Source: Manihot esculenta (lineage: Eukaryota > Streptophyta > Magnoliopsida > Malpighiales > Euphorbiaceae). Taken from it: DNA of 64,000 bases. Shown here one piece after another: positions 43,215 through 54,949 of this stretch (the stretch's first letter is position 1; each line of letters starts with the position of its first letter). Both the position numbers and the translations under genes were made by a program. Location of the stretch: assembly GCF_001659605.2 (NCBI RefSeq), contig NC_035162.2:31190153-31254152 (forward strand), written 5' to 3'. The notes under the pieces were generated by a model. The model was given only the letters and a program-made list of their open reading frames with translations. It was not told where the DNA came from and searched no databases.

Positions 43215-45442
43215 TGTAATACCCGGCTAGATTCACACATCGGAATTTCTACCGTCCGGTGGAATGCGAGGATATCAGAGGTTTCTAAAAGGGTAAGAGA
43301 AAGGTTTTAAAATGTTTTCAAATGTTTTAAAGGTTTAGAGTGGAAAAGGATTGAGTTTTGAAGAGAAAAGGCCAAGGAGGCATTTTGCCATGTTCGGCCG
43401 CCGAAGGTAAAGTTCGGCCGCCGAAAGTGCCCTGGATTCGGCCCCCGAAGGCAATGTTTGGCCGCCGAACGTTGCATGGTTTCGCATGCAGTTTCGGCTG
43501 CCAAAGCTGAGGCGGTCGTTCATCTATATAGGGCACCGAGTCCAGAAAACAGAGGAGGGTTTCGTCTCTCTTTCTGGCCTAGGTGAGTTCTTGATCTCCT
43601 TGGATTGTTTTCATGTTTTTTCTTCAAATCTTTCACAGTTAAACAAGTTTTACGTAATTTTTATGTGTTTTTGAAGAGTTTGAAAGCTTGGAGAAGTTTG
43701 AAGCTTGAATCTCCATATCTTTGAGTTTGGATCACACCAGCCCTTGGTCTTCAAGAGGTACGTGGATATCCTTGATGTTTATACTGTTTTCTATGAGTTT
43801 TATGAAGGGAAGGGGAGTTAATGCTTGAGTTTGCATGAGTTGAGCATCTTAGGGTTTATGTACCCTTTGTGCATGTGTGATGTGTATGTGGTTAGTTTTG
43901 GAGTTTTGAGCTGGTTTTCAGCACCTATGAGCTAGTAGAAGTGTTGATGCATGATTTGGAAAGGTTAGATGCATGTGTTGAGAGCTTAGCAGGGATTGGA
44001 GGGACTGGAAGGCGTCCTTGTGCACGAAGCTGAGTTCTGGATGAACTCAGGTTCGGCAGCCGAAGGAGGATTCAGCCGCCGAACATGCCCGACTTTCGTC
44101 TCTGGAGGAGACATTCGGCCGCCGAAGGTGCTGCCGAAGGTGCCCTGTCCAGCCTTCGTTTGCTTGTTTTGCAGGCATGTTTTGAGGTGTTCTAGAGGGG
44201 TTTTGGGGAGTTGTTTATCAGTTACATAGAGTATGTTTGTTACCTCATTTGCGTCCTCCATTGTAGGATTGGACCCGAGGAACCGAGGTGTTTAGCAGTA
44301 GTAGCTGCTTCAGAGGTAGAGGTAGCTCAGAGTTAGCCACTGCTCGGCTACAGGTGAGTGGAACTAAACCTAATGCTTTTAATTGAACAATAAAATGCTT
44401 TTAGCATCATTCATGCATCATGAGTATACAGTAGGTTGCTTGCATTAAAATCCACGAATATGTTGCATTGCATAGTTATTTGTTGATGTGGGTGAATACT
44501 GAATGATCCAATAGTCCCTGAGAGAAGTCCAGGAGCCTTTGACTACGCCCTGGCAGGTATAGAGAAGTCCAGGAGCCTTTGACTACGCCCTGGCAGGTAT
44601 AGTAAAGTCCAGGAGCCTTTGACTACGCCCTGGCAATGGTAAGTGCAGAGGTGTTATATACACATATACATATATCACAGGAAGACCAAGTGCTCGATTG
44701 TACGCCCAGGCACGGCAGAGTTACCGGGACTATGTGGTGACAGGTTTACCCTTGATGTGAATTGTCTGTGATATGATGCATTCCATGAGTTCATGTGTTA
44801 ATGACTTGTTTTACTGTTCTACTCACTGGGCTATAGAGCTCATCCCACTCCCTTAACCCCAGTTTTGCAGGTTCTGAGATAGCTATGGGAAGTTAGAGTC
44901 GTCAAGAGTAAAGAAGGATATGCATGAATGTATGTTTATAATAGCATAGTGGACATGATGTAATTAAAAGAGTAGGTGTAATGTAATGTATAGAGATGTA
45001 CTGTCATTTATTGGCTAGACTTGTGCTTTCCCTAGTGTCATTGCTATAGTGTGGTGTATGATGAATCCCTTTGTTACATGAATCCTGTTTTACGTTTCTT
45101 GATGAGAAATGTGTGTATCAGGCTTACTGTATGGCTTTGATGAGATACCAGTGGATTGTGGTACAGATTAAAAGGGTTTCAATCCCTTGGCCCACAGCAG
45201 AGAGTAGTCACTGGTATAGGCCCTGAGGGCCATTTCAGATTGGCATATCTGAGTAGCAGTAGTTAAGCCTGGAGAGTTTTACAGGATTTTTGAGTATTGT
45301 TGTATCATGTATAGGATTTATTAGGTACACAGAGAGTATAGTCGGCTTGTTACGGGTCCCGGCGGCCTTAAGCCGATCTGGATCCTAGTGCCAGTGATGG
45401 TTCGGACCGTTACAGAAGGGTACCGGTTTCCGGGCTGTTACA
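43215..45442 (+). repeat. 5' LTR of the non-autonomous element (2228 bp)
   Basis: Starts TGTAATACCCGGCTAGATTC, ends GGGCTGTTACA. TATATAG at 43525-43531 replaces TATAAAA. Palindromes at 43392-43502 and 44050-44135. Three near-identical CCAGG...CCTGG units of 40-bp period at 44525-44636. Near the 3' end GTTACA occurs twice (45409-45414 and 45437-45442); the PBS follows the second, so the true end is 45442. The donor-like site here is CAAGAG/GTACGT near 43752. Confidence 0.94.
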
Positions 45443-45445
45443 GAT

Positions 45446-45457
45446 TGGTATCAGAGC
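45446..45457 (+). promoter_or_regulatory. Primer binding site, non-autonomous element
   Basis: TGGTATCAGAGC, three bases after the LTR end; perfectly conserved although the coding region is ruined. Confidence 0.9.
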
Positions 45458-45737
45458 ATAGGGCCTCTAGAGTACGATGTGTTGAGCAAAGATGCTCCAG
45501 GACTAGAGATATCCCACATCGGAAAGAGGTGTTGTCTTGTATAGGAGGGTAAGCACAATAGGTAAAATCATGTCCACTAGGATAGGATGTGGAGTCCTGT
45601 CTTGCATGATGATATGAAATGCCATGATAAGTTGCATGTGCATTATTGATATGTTTGATATGTGCTGAGGATTCATGTGTTCTCACATGGATCATTTGAT
45701 GATATTTTTGTGTGATGTTGTGCTTTTCAGAGGCAGG

Positions 45738-46944
45738 ATGAGAGGAACTAGTTGATCTGCTAGATTGACTGGAGCTCCACTGGAGAATGAGGATATGGAT
45801 GCCCATCTCCCCGTTCTGCAAAGGGCAACATCAGATAGCTTAAGCAGAGAAGGTACATCAAGGGACCCTAGACGGTCTGTTGATGAGAGTCGAAGGGGAG
45901 TCGTTCAGAGTGGTATGTCAGGGTTTATGAGAGAAGTAGAGGAGGATGAGCAGAGCCGAGATGGTAGCTTTGGCAGGAGTAGGTTAGGAGGAGATATGGG
46001 TGAGTCCCAAGGAGGCACTTAGGCCTCGAGATTTGTTCCACCTCAGTATCCACCCTACCCGTGGGGGCAGAGTACTTGATGAGTGGTACATCGGAGTTTC
46101 CTCGGTATAACCCATATCCCACCTTTATGCCTTATCCTTCCTTTTACCCGCCATATCCACCGCCATATCCACAGTATACCATGTTTCCACCCTTCTTTGG
46201 GTATCCCAGGTCAGCAAACCCTAACCCAGGGCATGTTGCATCTCCTCCACCACCAGTAGAACCAGTAGCCCCAGTTGTCCAAACACCTAAGCCTAGTTCA
46301 CCTGAAGGAAGTATGATGCAGATGACAGACTATTTAAGGTTGGATGTTCCCAAATTTGAGACAGGTAGTGACCCTTTTGAGTATCGTAGACCGGTTAAGA
46401 TGATAACTGACGAGTTGGGAGCCAGTGAGAGTAGAGCCAGTCTGATGCTGCAAAGAAGAAAAAGAAAGGTAGAGGCCTGAAAGGGTCAAAGAAAAGAGAG
46501 TTCTAGAATAGGGTACAGTTTAGTATGGGTTGTAGCGAGGGCTCGAGTTCTGGTTGGAATAGTTCTAGCTGTTCGAGGTGCGGTAGGAGGCACAAAGGAG
46601 GCTGTCGGACTGGGACAACAGCATGTTTCAGGTGCGGACAGGAGGGCACATGGCACGAGAGTGTTCCACTATGACCTTGTCAGCACAGTTTCCGCAGACA
46701 TCCTCAGACAATATAATTCCACCAGAAGCTCCAACCTCGGTGCAGGGCAGAGGTAGAAAAAGAGGGGTAGTCCCTTCTTCAGTAGGTTCCTTAAGTGGAA
46801 GTCCGTTAGTTCCGACTCGGATTTTCACCCAGGTTCAGCCAGAGACAGACACACCGAACACAGTGGTGCCAGGTAAACTCACTTTGGAGTGTTCTGATGT
46901 GTATGTTTTATGGCCACTAGTAGAATATCAGTTGATGTGCGAAT
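45738..46944 (+). pseudogene. Decayed gag-protease, copy 1
   Basis: ATG at 45738 after a TTTTCAG acceptor-like site. TGA at 45753-45755 (from CGA) and TAG near 46020 interrupt it. Tyr/Pro-rich tract at about 46080-46210, start of the capsid domain at 46320-46440, then a jump from ESRAS to sequence just before the zinc region, deleting most of the capsid. Zinc motifs at about 46560-46665 are frameshifted at the end. The protease region stops at CSDVYVL (about 46905), just before the active-site DPG. Confidence 0.82.
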
Positions 46945-47234
46945 AGTAAAGTGTAATAAAGTTCAATGTTCAGAGATAAAGGTTCAGAGACGAGTGAGTA
47001 GTTAAAGGTTAGGGAGCCGAAAGAGCTCGAGCGCTATGACCGTGGATTTTATAAATCCAGGTATAGGGAGAGTGATCTCTCATCTCTGAGTATAGTACGT
47101 ATAAGAAATAAGGCAAAAAATAGAGTAAGAAAACAAGAAAAGTAAGTAAGAAAATAGTAAGTGAAAAAGAGGAAATGAGGTAGAATAGAGGAGAGAAAGA
47201 ATATAATAGAATAAATGTAAAGGAAAGATAAGTT
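46945..47234. other. Purine-rich filler
   Basis: About 47090-47235 is strongly A/G-biased (AAGTAAGTAAGAAAATAG, GAGGAGAGAAAGAATAT) with very little C. It separates the two gag-protease copies and matches nothing in the sister elements. Its origin is unknown. Confidence 0.6.
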
Positions 47235-48765
47235 CAGAATGAGATTTCAGTTTAGTCTGGGATTAGATGGCGATTGAGCTCTGGTTCATATAGTTCTGAA
47301 TACGTGAGGCATGGAGTTTACACGAAAGTAGTCTGTTGGTATGGGACTACGGCATGTGTAGATGCGAGCAGGAAGGACTTATGTTGTGTGAGTGTCCTAC
47401 TGCGGCCCTGATTGGCACAGTCCCAGCAGATGACTTCTAGTAGTGTGGCTCAGCCCGTAGCTCTAGCCATGGTACAGGACAGTGGTTGAGGCAGGAGGAG
47501 AGAGTTCTCCTTTTCTTTGGTAGGTTCCCGAGGGAAGATTCGTTAGCTTTAGCTTGGACTTCATCCTGACTCAGTAGGAGGCTAGCACATCGAACACGGT
47601 GACGTCAGACATGGTCACTTGAGGGTGTTCAGATGTGTAGGTTTTAGTGGACCCTGATGTTTCTTTCCCTGTTGTTTTGAGAGCCGTAGATAGAGGGGGG
47701 TTTGATAACTTCTGGGTTTAGAGTGTTCTCTTTGGGTTAGTGGACCCGAGTATGATCCATCTGAGGCAGAGTTAGTTAGTCAGAATAGTTTAGAGTTTGT
47801 GGTGAGTAGATGCGATCCAGCTGACCTTATGGTTCTAGAGTTGACTATGTGATGTCATTCTAGGGCGGAGTGGCTAGCTACTCATAATATTACCTGTGTC
47901 TGCAGAGACAAGGTAAGAGAGTATAGAATGTAAGATAGATCAGAGGCAGTCCTTAGAGGGGACAGTATAGCATACCCAAAAGTTTAATATCAGCCCTACC
48001 GGCTCGTGACTTCGTTAGGAAAGGTAGTCAGGGGTTTCTTGCTCTTGTTCGAGAGCATAATAGTCAGGTCAGGGAACCAGCCTCAATGCCCATAATCAGA
48101 AAGAGAGAAAAAGTTTTATATGTTATCCCAGACAAATTAGCAGGTTTACCATTGATAAAAACAATATAGAGTCTGGAAGTCAAGTGAGGATGGAGACAAG
48201 GCTCATCTTCACCTCTTCCTTTGACATAGTACCTGTAGAATGTAAGAGTTGAAAAAGTTATAAGAGCTAGAAAAGCAGGTGCATTAGAGCAGTTGTGAAC
48301 TTGGTAGATAAGGATTCTATCCGACTTAGTACTACACCCTGGAATGGTCCAGTGAGAAACGAAGGATGAACCCTTGAGACTTTGTCACAACTGTAAACAG
48401 TTGCACAAGGTCACTACCAAGGATAGGTGTTCCCACGTAGGATTAATGATCTGTGGAGACAGCTAGTAAGAGCTGATGATCCTCCACAATAGATCTAAGA
48501 GTTGGGAACTATAAGTTGAGAGTGAGAGAGAAAGTTAAAGAAAAAGCCAGTACAGTAAAAAGAAAGAGAAAGAAAAAGATCAAAGTGCGCAGCAAAGGCG
48601 TAGAAGAGGTCAGAAAAAACAGAGAAGCCTGCCCATGATCTACTGAGTGTTGTAGATTTTTAAGAGAACATGGTATAGAGGCCAAGTTCTGTACTATGCG
48701 TGCGATTTCAGGGCATGTCTGTTTGAATCGTGAGGTGTCACAATACGATTTCTACAGTAAATAGA
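47235..48765 (+). pseudogene. Decayed gag-protease-RT, copy 2
   Basis: Nucleotide-level resemblance to the family gag zinc region (about 47280-47400), the linker and protease (47560-47680, including a GGACCCTGATG trace of the DPG site), the RT start (48290-48480: CTTGGTAGATAAGG, ACCCTGGAATGGTCCAGTG, TGCACAAGGTCACTACCAAG) and RT motifs near 48670-48740. Stops and indels occur every few codons, so no frame exceeds a few dozen residues. It repeats the zinc-protease segment already present in copy 1, so the interior is a chimera of two gag-pol segments. Confidence 0.72.
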
Positions 48766-49062
48766 GAGTTGAAACTATAGGCAAGGCATCTCGCATTTCC
48801 TTAGAGTAGTGTGAATAAAGCTGAGAAGAGCCAAAGAAAAAGGAAAATCAGTAGCTAAATGAAAGAAGCAAATCAGTTGTGGACTGACAGAAGTTATAAG
48901 CAGTCAGTGTCGAGTGTGGACACAGCTTAAGCAGGTAAGAGTCAGCAGAGTCAGAAAGTATAGACAATCCGGGAGTGTTTACTCCGGTAATATCTGTGTC
49001 GCAGAGGAAGGTGTTAGGCTTCCCTTAATTGCTTGTTTTCCCTGTATGTTTATTGTTGTTTT
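48766..49062. other. Residual interior before the PPT
   Basis: Mostly unrecognisable. The bases near 48975-49015 (GGGAGTGTTTACTCCGGTAA) resemble the last pol codons of relatives, so integrase and most of the chromodomain have been deleted or replaced. Confidence 0.5.
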
Positions 49063-49100
49063 AAACATTTGAGGACGAATGTTCTTAAAGGGGGGAAGAA
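49063..49100 (+). promoter_or_regulatory. Pre-PPT hairpin and polypurine tract, non-autonomous element
   Basis: A weakened hairpin (TAAACATTTG, loop AGGA, CGAATGTTC; 49063-49084), then AAAGGGGGGAAGAA (49087-49100) abutting the LTR. The cis signals needed for replication are kept. Confidence 0.85.
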
Positions 49101-51328
49101 TGTAATACCCGGCTAGATTCAGACATCGGAATTTCTACTGTCCGGTGGAATGCGAGGATGTCAGAGGTTTCTAAAAGGGTAAGAGAAAGGTTTTAAAATG
49201 TTTTCAAATGTTTTAAAGGTTTAGAGTGGAAAAGGATTGAGTTTTGAAGAGAAAAGGCCAAGGAGGCATTTTGCCATGTTCGGCCGCCGAAGGTAAAGTT
49301 CGGCCGCCGAAAGTGCCCTGGATTCGGCCGCCGAAGGCAATGTTTGGCCGCCGAACGTTGCATGGTTTCGCATGCAGTTTCGGCTACCGAAGCTGAGGCG
49401 GTCGTTCATCTATATAGGGCACCGAGTCCAGAAAACAGAGGAGGGTTTCGTCTCTCTTTCTGGCCTAGGTGAGTTCTTGATCTCCTTGGATTGTTTTCAT
49501 GTTTTTTCTTCAAATCTTTCACAGTTAAACAAGTTTTACGTAAGTTTTATGTGTTTTTGAAGAGTTTGAAAGCTTGGAGAAGTTTGAAGCTTGAATCTCC
49601 ATATCTTTGAGTTTGGATCACACCAGCCTTTGGTCTTCAAGAGGTACGTGGAGATCCTTGATGTTTATATTGTTTTCTATGAGTTTTATGAAGGGAAAGG
49701 GAGTTAATGCTTGAGTTTGCATGAGTTGAGCATCTTAGGGTTTATGTACCCTTTGTGGATGTGTGATGTGTATGTGGTTAGTTTTGGAGTTTTGAGCTGG
49801 TTTCCAGCACCTATGAGCTAGTAGAAGTGTTGATGCATGATTTGGAAAGGTTAGATGCATGTGTTGAGAGCTTAGCAGGGATTGGAGGGACTGGAAGGCG
49901 TCCTTGTGCACGAAGCTGAGTTCTGGATGAACTCAAGTTCGGCAGCCGAAGGAGGATTCGGCCGCCGAACATGCCCGACTTTCGTCTCTGGAGGAGACAT
50001 TCGGCCGCCGAAGGTGCTGCCGAAGGTGCCCTGTCCAGCCTTCCTTTGCTTGTTTTGCAGGCATGTTTTGAGGTGTTCTAGAGGGGTTTTGGGGAGTTGT
50101 TTATCAGTTACATAGAGTATGTTTGGTACCTCATTTGCGTCCTCCATTGTAGGATTGGACCCGAGGAACCGAGGTGTTTAGCAGTAGTAGCTACTTCAAA
50201 GGTAGAGGTAGCTCAGAGTTAGCCACTGCTCGGCTACAGGTGAGTGGAACTAAACCTAATGCTTTTAATTGAACAATAAAATGCTTTTAGCATCATTCAT
50301 GCATCATGAGTATACAGTAGGTTGCTTGCATTAAAATCCACGAATATGTTGCATTGCATAGTTATTTGTTGATGTGGGTGAATACTGAATGATCCAATAG
50401 TCCCTGAGAGAAGTCTAGGAGCCTTTGACTACGCCCTGGCAGGTATAGAGAAGTCCAGGAGCCTTTGACTACGCCCTGGCAGGTATAGTAAAGTCCAGGA
50501 GCCTTTGACTACGCCCTGGCAATGGTAAGTGCAGAGGTGTTATATACACATATACATATATCACAGGAAGACCAGGTGCTCGATTCTACGCCCTGGCAAG
50601 GCAGAGTTACCGGGACTATGTGGTGACAGGTTTACCCTTGATGTGAATTGTCTGTGATATGATGCATTCCATGAGTTCATGTGTTAATGACTTGTTTTAC
50701 TGTTCTACTCACTGGGCTATAGAGCTCATCCCACTCCCTTAACCCCAGTTTTGCAGGTTCTGAGATAGCTATGGGAAGTCAGAGTCGTCAAGAGTAAAGA
50801 AGGATATGCATGAATGTATGTTTATAATAGCATAGTGGACATGATGTAATTAAAAGAGGAGGTGTAATGTAATGTATAGAGATGTACTATCATTTATTGG
50901 CTAGACTTGTGCTTTCCCTAGTGTCATTGCTATAGTGTGGTGTATGATGAATCCCTTTGTTACATGAATCCTGTTTTACGTTTCTTGATGAGAAATGTGT
51001 GTATCAGGCTTACTGTATGGCTTTGATGAGATACCAGTGGATTGTGGTACAGATTAAAAGGGTTTCAATCCCTTGGCCCACAGCAGAGAGTAGTCACTGG
51101 TATAGGCCCTGAGGGCCATTTCAGATTGGCATATCTGAGTAGCAGTAGTTAAGCCTGGAGAGTTTTACAGGATTGTTGAGTATTGTTGTATCATGTATAG
51201 GATTTATCAAGTACACAGAGAGTATAGTCGGCTTGCTACGGGTCCCGGCGGCCTTAAGCCGATCTGGATCCTAGTGCTAGTGATGGTTCGGACCGTTACA
51301 GAAGGGTATCGGTTTCCGGGCTGTTACA
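49101..51328 (+). repeat. 3' LTR of the non-autonomous element (2228 bp)
   Basis: Same length as the 5' LTR with substitutions only, as far as I can see. TATATAG at 49411-49417. Ends GGGCTGTTACA, followed by AGATA. Confidence 0.94.
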
Positions 51329-53176
51329 AGATAACTCCTTGATTTGATGAGGATATTGTGTCGCACTGAAGGAGGGAAAAATGAGTGGGTCTCATGGCTT
51401 TTAATGAGAAGATATGATCTTTTATTTCAATTTTAAATTAATTTCCTGCTCACTGTCAAGTCTGCCTCTATTGCTGTTTAGCAGTTTGCCCTGTGACTTG
51501 GGTAAATCGTCGGTCAAATTGGTTTAAAGTCGGGGCAATTCTGGATTCTGTGAAGCAAGATCATTTGGTAGGTTTGCCCAAATCGCTGGTTAAGTCAATT
51601 TCAACGCTTTTTAATACCTTTTTATTAAATCCACTTCTCTTTTGCTTTTCTGCGAAATATCATCAAAAAATATAAAATTAGTTAAAAATATATTCTATTC
51701 AATGCTAAGAATAGTATGAAAAATGTGTTGAAATTACGTTCGATTAATAGGCTCCATGAATCGAGATGGAAAAGTCAAATAGAACAAGGCGCCACCATGC
51801 TTATATGCACAAAATTATGTTACCTACAAATATCATATCAAAATAGATAGAGGAGGTTACCAATATAATGTATATGATGTTAGTCTGCCATGATTTTTTT
51901 TTAAAGAGAAATACCTTGAGATAAAATAAAAGAAGTGAAGAGAGCAAAGGAAAAGGTGTTGCAGCACCTTAGGGAGAGGGGTTGTATGTCATTTTATTTA
52001 TTAATAAAAGAGGTTTTATTATCATTATTATTTGTTTGCATATTATATAATAATGATTAATATCCCTGGTTATTTATTATTATGGTGATAATAATAAAAT
52101 ATGACTAGTATGATTATTGATTGATAATCATGAGATGATTATGTGTATGTTGATATAATTCAATAATCATAGATACTTGTTAGAGAACAAAGTATTGGAT
52201 GGACCCACATTTAGATCACTATATGAGTTATTTTCATAAGTGAATTTGAATATAGTTATATTTTAATCTTTTGACTTGAGATTGTCATAGTTTTCAATAT
52301 AAATACTGTTATGTTTTGACATAACCATATATTGTCTTTAATTGAATAATCATAAAGGTTATGATTGAGCATAATAGAAAATTATGTAGAGAATATTGAA
52401 CAATCAAGATAGAATTTGTTTCTTTCTTTGAAAGAGATATCTTCTAGGCCCCTCGATAAGTGAAACTGAGAAATGCATGCCTGTACTCAAATGAATAGAT
52501 AGTGTGATCAATATTATTTTATTTTATCAGTTTACTTAGAGATTGAGAAATCATAAGTTTGAACATTATAAGTCTGTGACTTATGTTCAAACTAGATATC
52601 GTGTGACAAAATGATTAATACATGTTTTGTTTATTATGTTTTATTAGACTATCGATCCTCATATTAATTGGGTAGCCTTAATGTCTTGCTAGAGACCGCT
52701 TATGATTTATGAGCCTCGTGGGACTGAGCCTATTGCCAATTAATGTGAGCTTATTGGGTCACATACAAAAGAACATCGTTGATGTGCTATGTCATATTAA
52801 TGGGCTAAAAGCTCATTAGTATAATTAATAATAACAAAGATGTTATTATTATTTATTATTATAAGATAATAATCTTTGAAAGATTTGCAGTTTATCTGTA
52901 ACTGTTACAGATAAAGAATTTTTCCGTTTTCTTTTCAAAAATGACTTATCACATAGATATTTGAGTATCTGTGAAATTGTGATAGTTGGTTATGAACACA
53001 ACTATTTTTCGAAAAGAAAAGTGTGGGCAAACGAGAAAACTGAAAAACGAATAAAAGACATTCTTTGAATAGCGGGAGCAAAGTTCTTTTGAGGTGATCG
53101 TTTTCTAGATTGCAGATTAGGGAGCACATAGCTTATCCATTCGTTGAGAGAGCTAGCACTCCAGATGGAAGCATTC
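51329..53176. other. AT-rich DNA, no gene seen
   Basis: Flank of the non-autonomous element. AT-rich with several TAATAATAA-type stretches. A more complex part at 52630-52780 might be retroelement debris, but no boundary or domain supports this. Confidence 0.5.
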
Positions 53177-54949
53177 TGTAATACCCGGCTAGACTCCGGT
53201 ATCGAAATTCCTACCGTCCGGTGGAATCTCGGATGTCGAAAGCCTTTAGTAGGGTAGAAACATGTTTTCATAAAATGTTTTAATGTATTTCATGATTCTA
53301 AGTAAAAAGGAAATGAGTTTTTGCATGAAAACAACCTTGGAGGAAAACTCAGGTTCGGCCGCCGAACCTCAAGTTCGGCCGCCGAACATGCATGCGCTTC
53401 GGGTGTGTCTTAGGCCCCCGAAAGCATAAGTGAGGGAAGTCCAGGTTCGGCCGCCGAACATGGCATGCATGCGGAGGCACTTTCGGCTCTCGAACGTGGC
53501 CTGGCCAGCCACCTATAAAGGGGTCCCTTAGCCGAAAACGAGCGAGCTTTTCTCCCCATTTTCGGCCAAGGTGAGCTCTCCGCCATCCCTCACCGGTTTT
53601 GAGCTCCTTCCTTCAAATCTTTCTCAATTTTCATTTGTTTTACCCTTGTTTTGAAGATATTGAGCATTTGAGCAAGTTTTGGAGCTTGGAGGTTCAAGGA
53701 ACTCTCTCTCTCCCATTTTCTGAGCTAGGGTCGTTCACCTCTCGATTTTCAAGAGGTAAGGGTCGATCTTGAGCTTATGGCATGTTTTAAGTAAGTTTTA
53801 AGTAGATCTATGGGGTAGAATGCATGTTTAGCTTATGGTTAGGTTTATGGGTTTATGTTATGTGTTTATGAACAATGTGAGTTGTTTGATGTGTTGTAGT
53901 TGGGGTTTTTGATGGTTTGAAGCCCCTAGGAGCTTGTATGCTTGAGTATGTATGTTGTAGAATAGGTTTATGCATGTTTGGATGGTTTTGAGAGGAAAAT
54001 GTGCATGTGGAACCAAGTTTCTACCCTTTGGCAGAAACCAGGTTCGGCAGCCGAAGGACTTTCGGCCGCCGAACCTGCCTGGGAGGCCAGCCTTTCGGCT
54101 GCCGAAGCCTGCCCCCGAAAGAGGACTTTCGTCTCTGTCTGGGAGTTTCGGCCACCGAAAGTGCCGCCGAACATGCATGAGTTTCGTCTCTGTCTGGGAG
54201 TTTCGGCCGCCGAAGGTGCCGCCGAACCTGCCTGACTTTCGGCTCTGGAGGGACTTTCGGCCGCCGAACCTGCCGCCGAAAGTGCCCTGTCCAGCCTTCC
54301 TTTGCATGTTTTTGCATGGATGTTTTGAGGAGTTTTAGAGGGTTTTTGGGGGATGTTTTTAGAGTTATGTTCTAGTTCTTTGGTCCCTCATTTGAGTCCA
54401 CCTGTGTAGGTTCGGACCCGAGGAATTGAGGACCCCAGCAGTGAGTCAGCTGCTCCAGTGTCTGGTCAGAGCTATCCAGAGGTGAGTAGAATAAACCTTT
54501 ACGTTTTAAAGTAAATCAATTGTAAAGTTTTGAGCATGTTCATGCATCATGAATGCCATGTGATGATCTAGGTTGTTTGCATTAGAATTCACGAATATGT
54601 TGCATTGCATATTTTAATGTTGATGTGGATGAATGTTGGATGATCCATAGCCCTCAATCTATGATGTGACGATGTGATATGTACGGTACGGAATGTAAGA
54701 CCAGTGGGACCCATTCTACGTTCGCTGGCACTATGTAAGAGAAAGACCAGGACCCATTCTACGTTCTGGCACAGTTGGACTGTTATGTTATGCTATGTAA
54801 GAGAAAGACCAGGACCCATTCTACGTTCTGGCACAGTTGGACTATGTAGAGGGCTATTGGTGACAAGTTCATCCTTGATGTGATTAGCTGTGATGTGATG
54901 CATTCCATGTTATTATATGTTTTGAATGTTTTATTATTCTGCTCACTGG
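53177..54949 (+). mobile_element. Gypsy LTR, left part, interrupted by the next element
   Basis: Starts TGTAATACCCGGCTAGACTC and runs through a TATAAAG box (53514-53520), palindrome arrays (53353-53470 and 54040-54280), a donor-like CAAGAG/GTAAG near 53750 and three CCAGG/CTGG-type units (54701-54830). It stops at GCTCACTGG (54949); in complete LTRs this motif is followed by GCTNTAGCTC. The next base begins another LTR, so the younger element inserted here, and the remaining 400 bp or so must lie beyond 64000. Whether it is a solo LTR or part of a full element cannot be told. Confidence 0.88.

Larger units (their letters stand above)
43215..51328 (+). mobile_element. Complete non-autonomous gypsy element with decayed interior
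   Basis: Two LTRs of identical length (2228 bp) at 43215-45442 and 49101-51328, flanked by a perfect 5-bp duplication AGATA (43210-43214 and 51329-51333). PBS at 45446 and PPT ending 49100 are intact. The 3.66-kb interior has gag and pol scraps with many stops and frameshifts, duplicated gag-zinc/protease segments and purine-rich filler; no integrase is recognisable. I count about 33 LTR-LTR differences by eye, roughly 1.5 percent. It inserted fairly recently yet cannot encode its own proteins, so it was probably mobilised in trans. Confidence 0.92.

Noticed and set aside
45409..45414. First GTTACA as the end of the 43215 LTR
   Set aside because: The PBS follows the second GTTACA at 45437-45442, and the 3' LTR has the same tail, ending at 51328 next to AGATA.
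52935..53271. Short minus-strand frames left of and across the LTR start at 53177
   Set aside because: One of them crosses the LTR boundary, no motif is recognisable, and codon content is like the surrounding AT-rich DNA.
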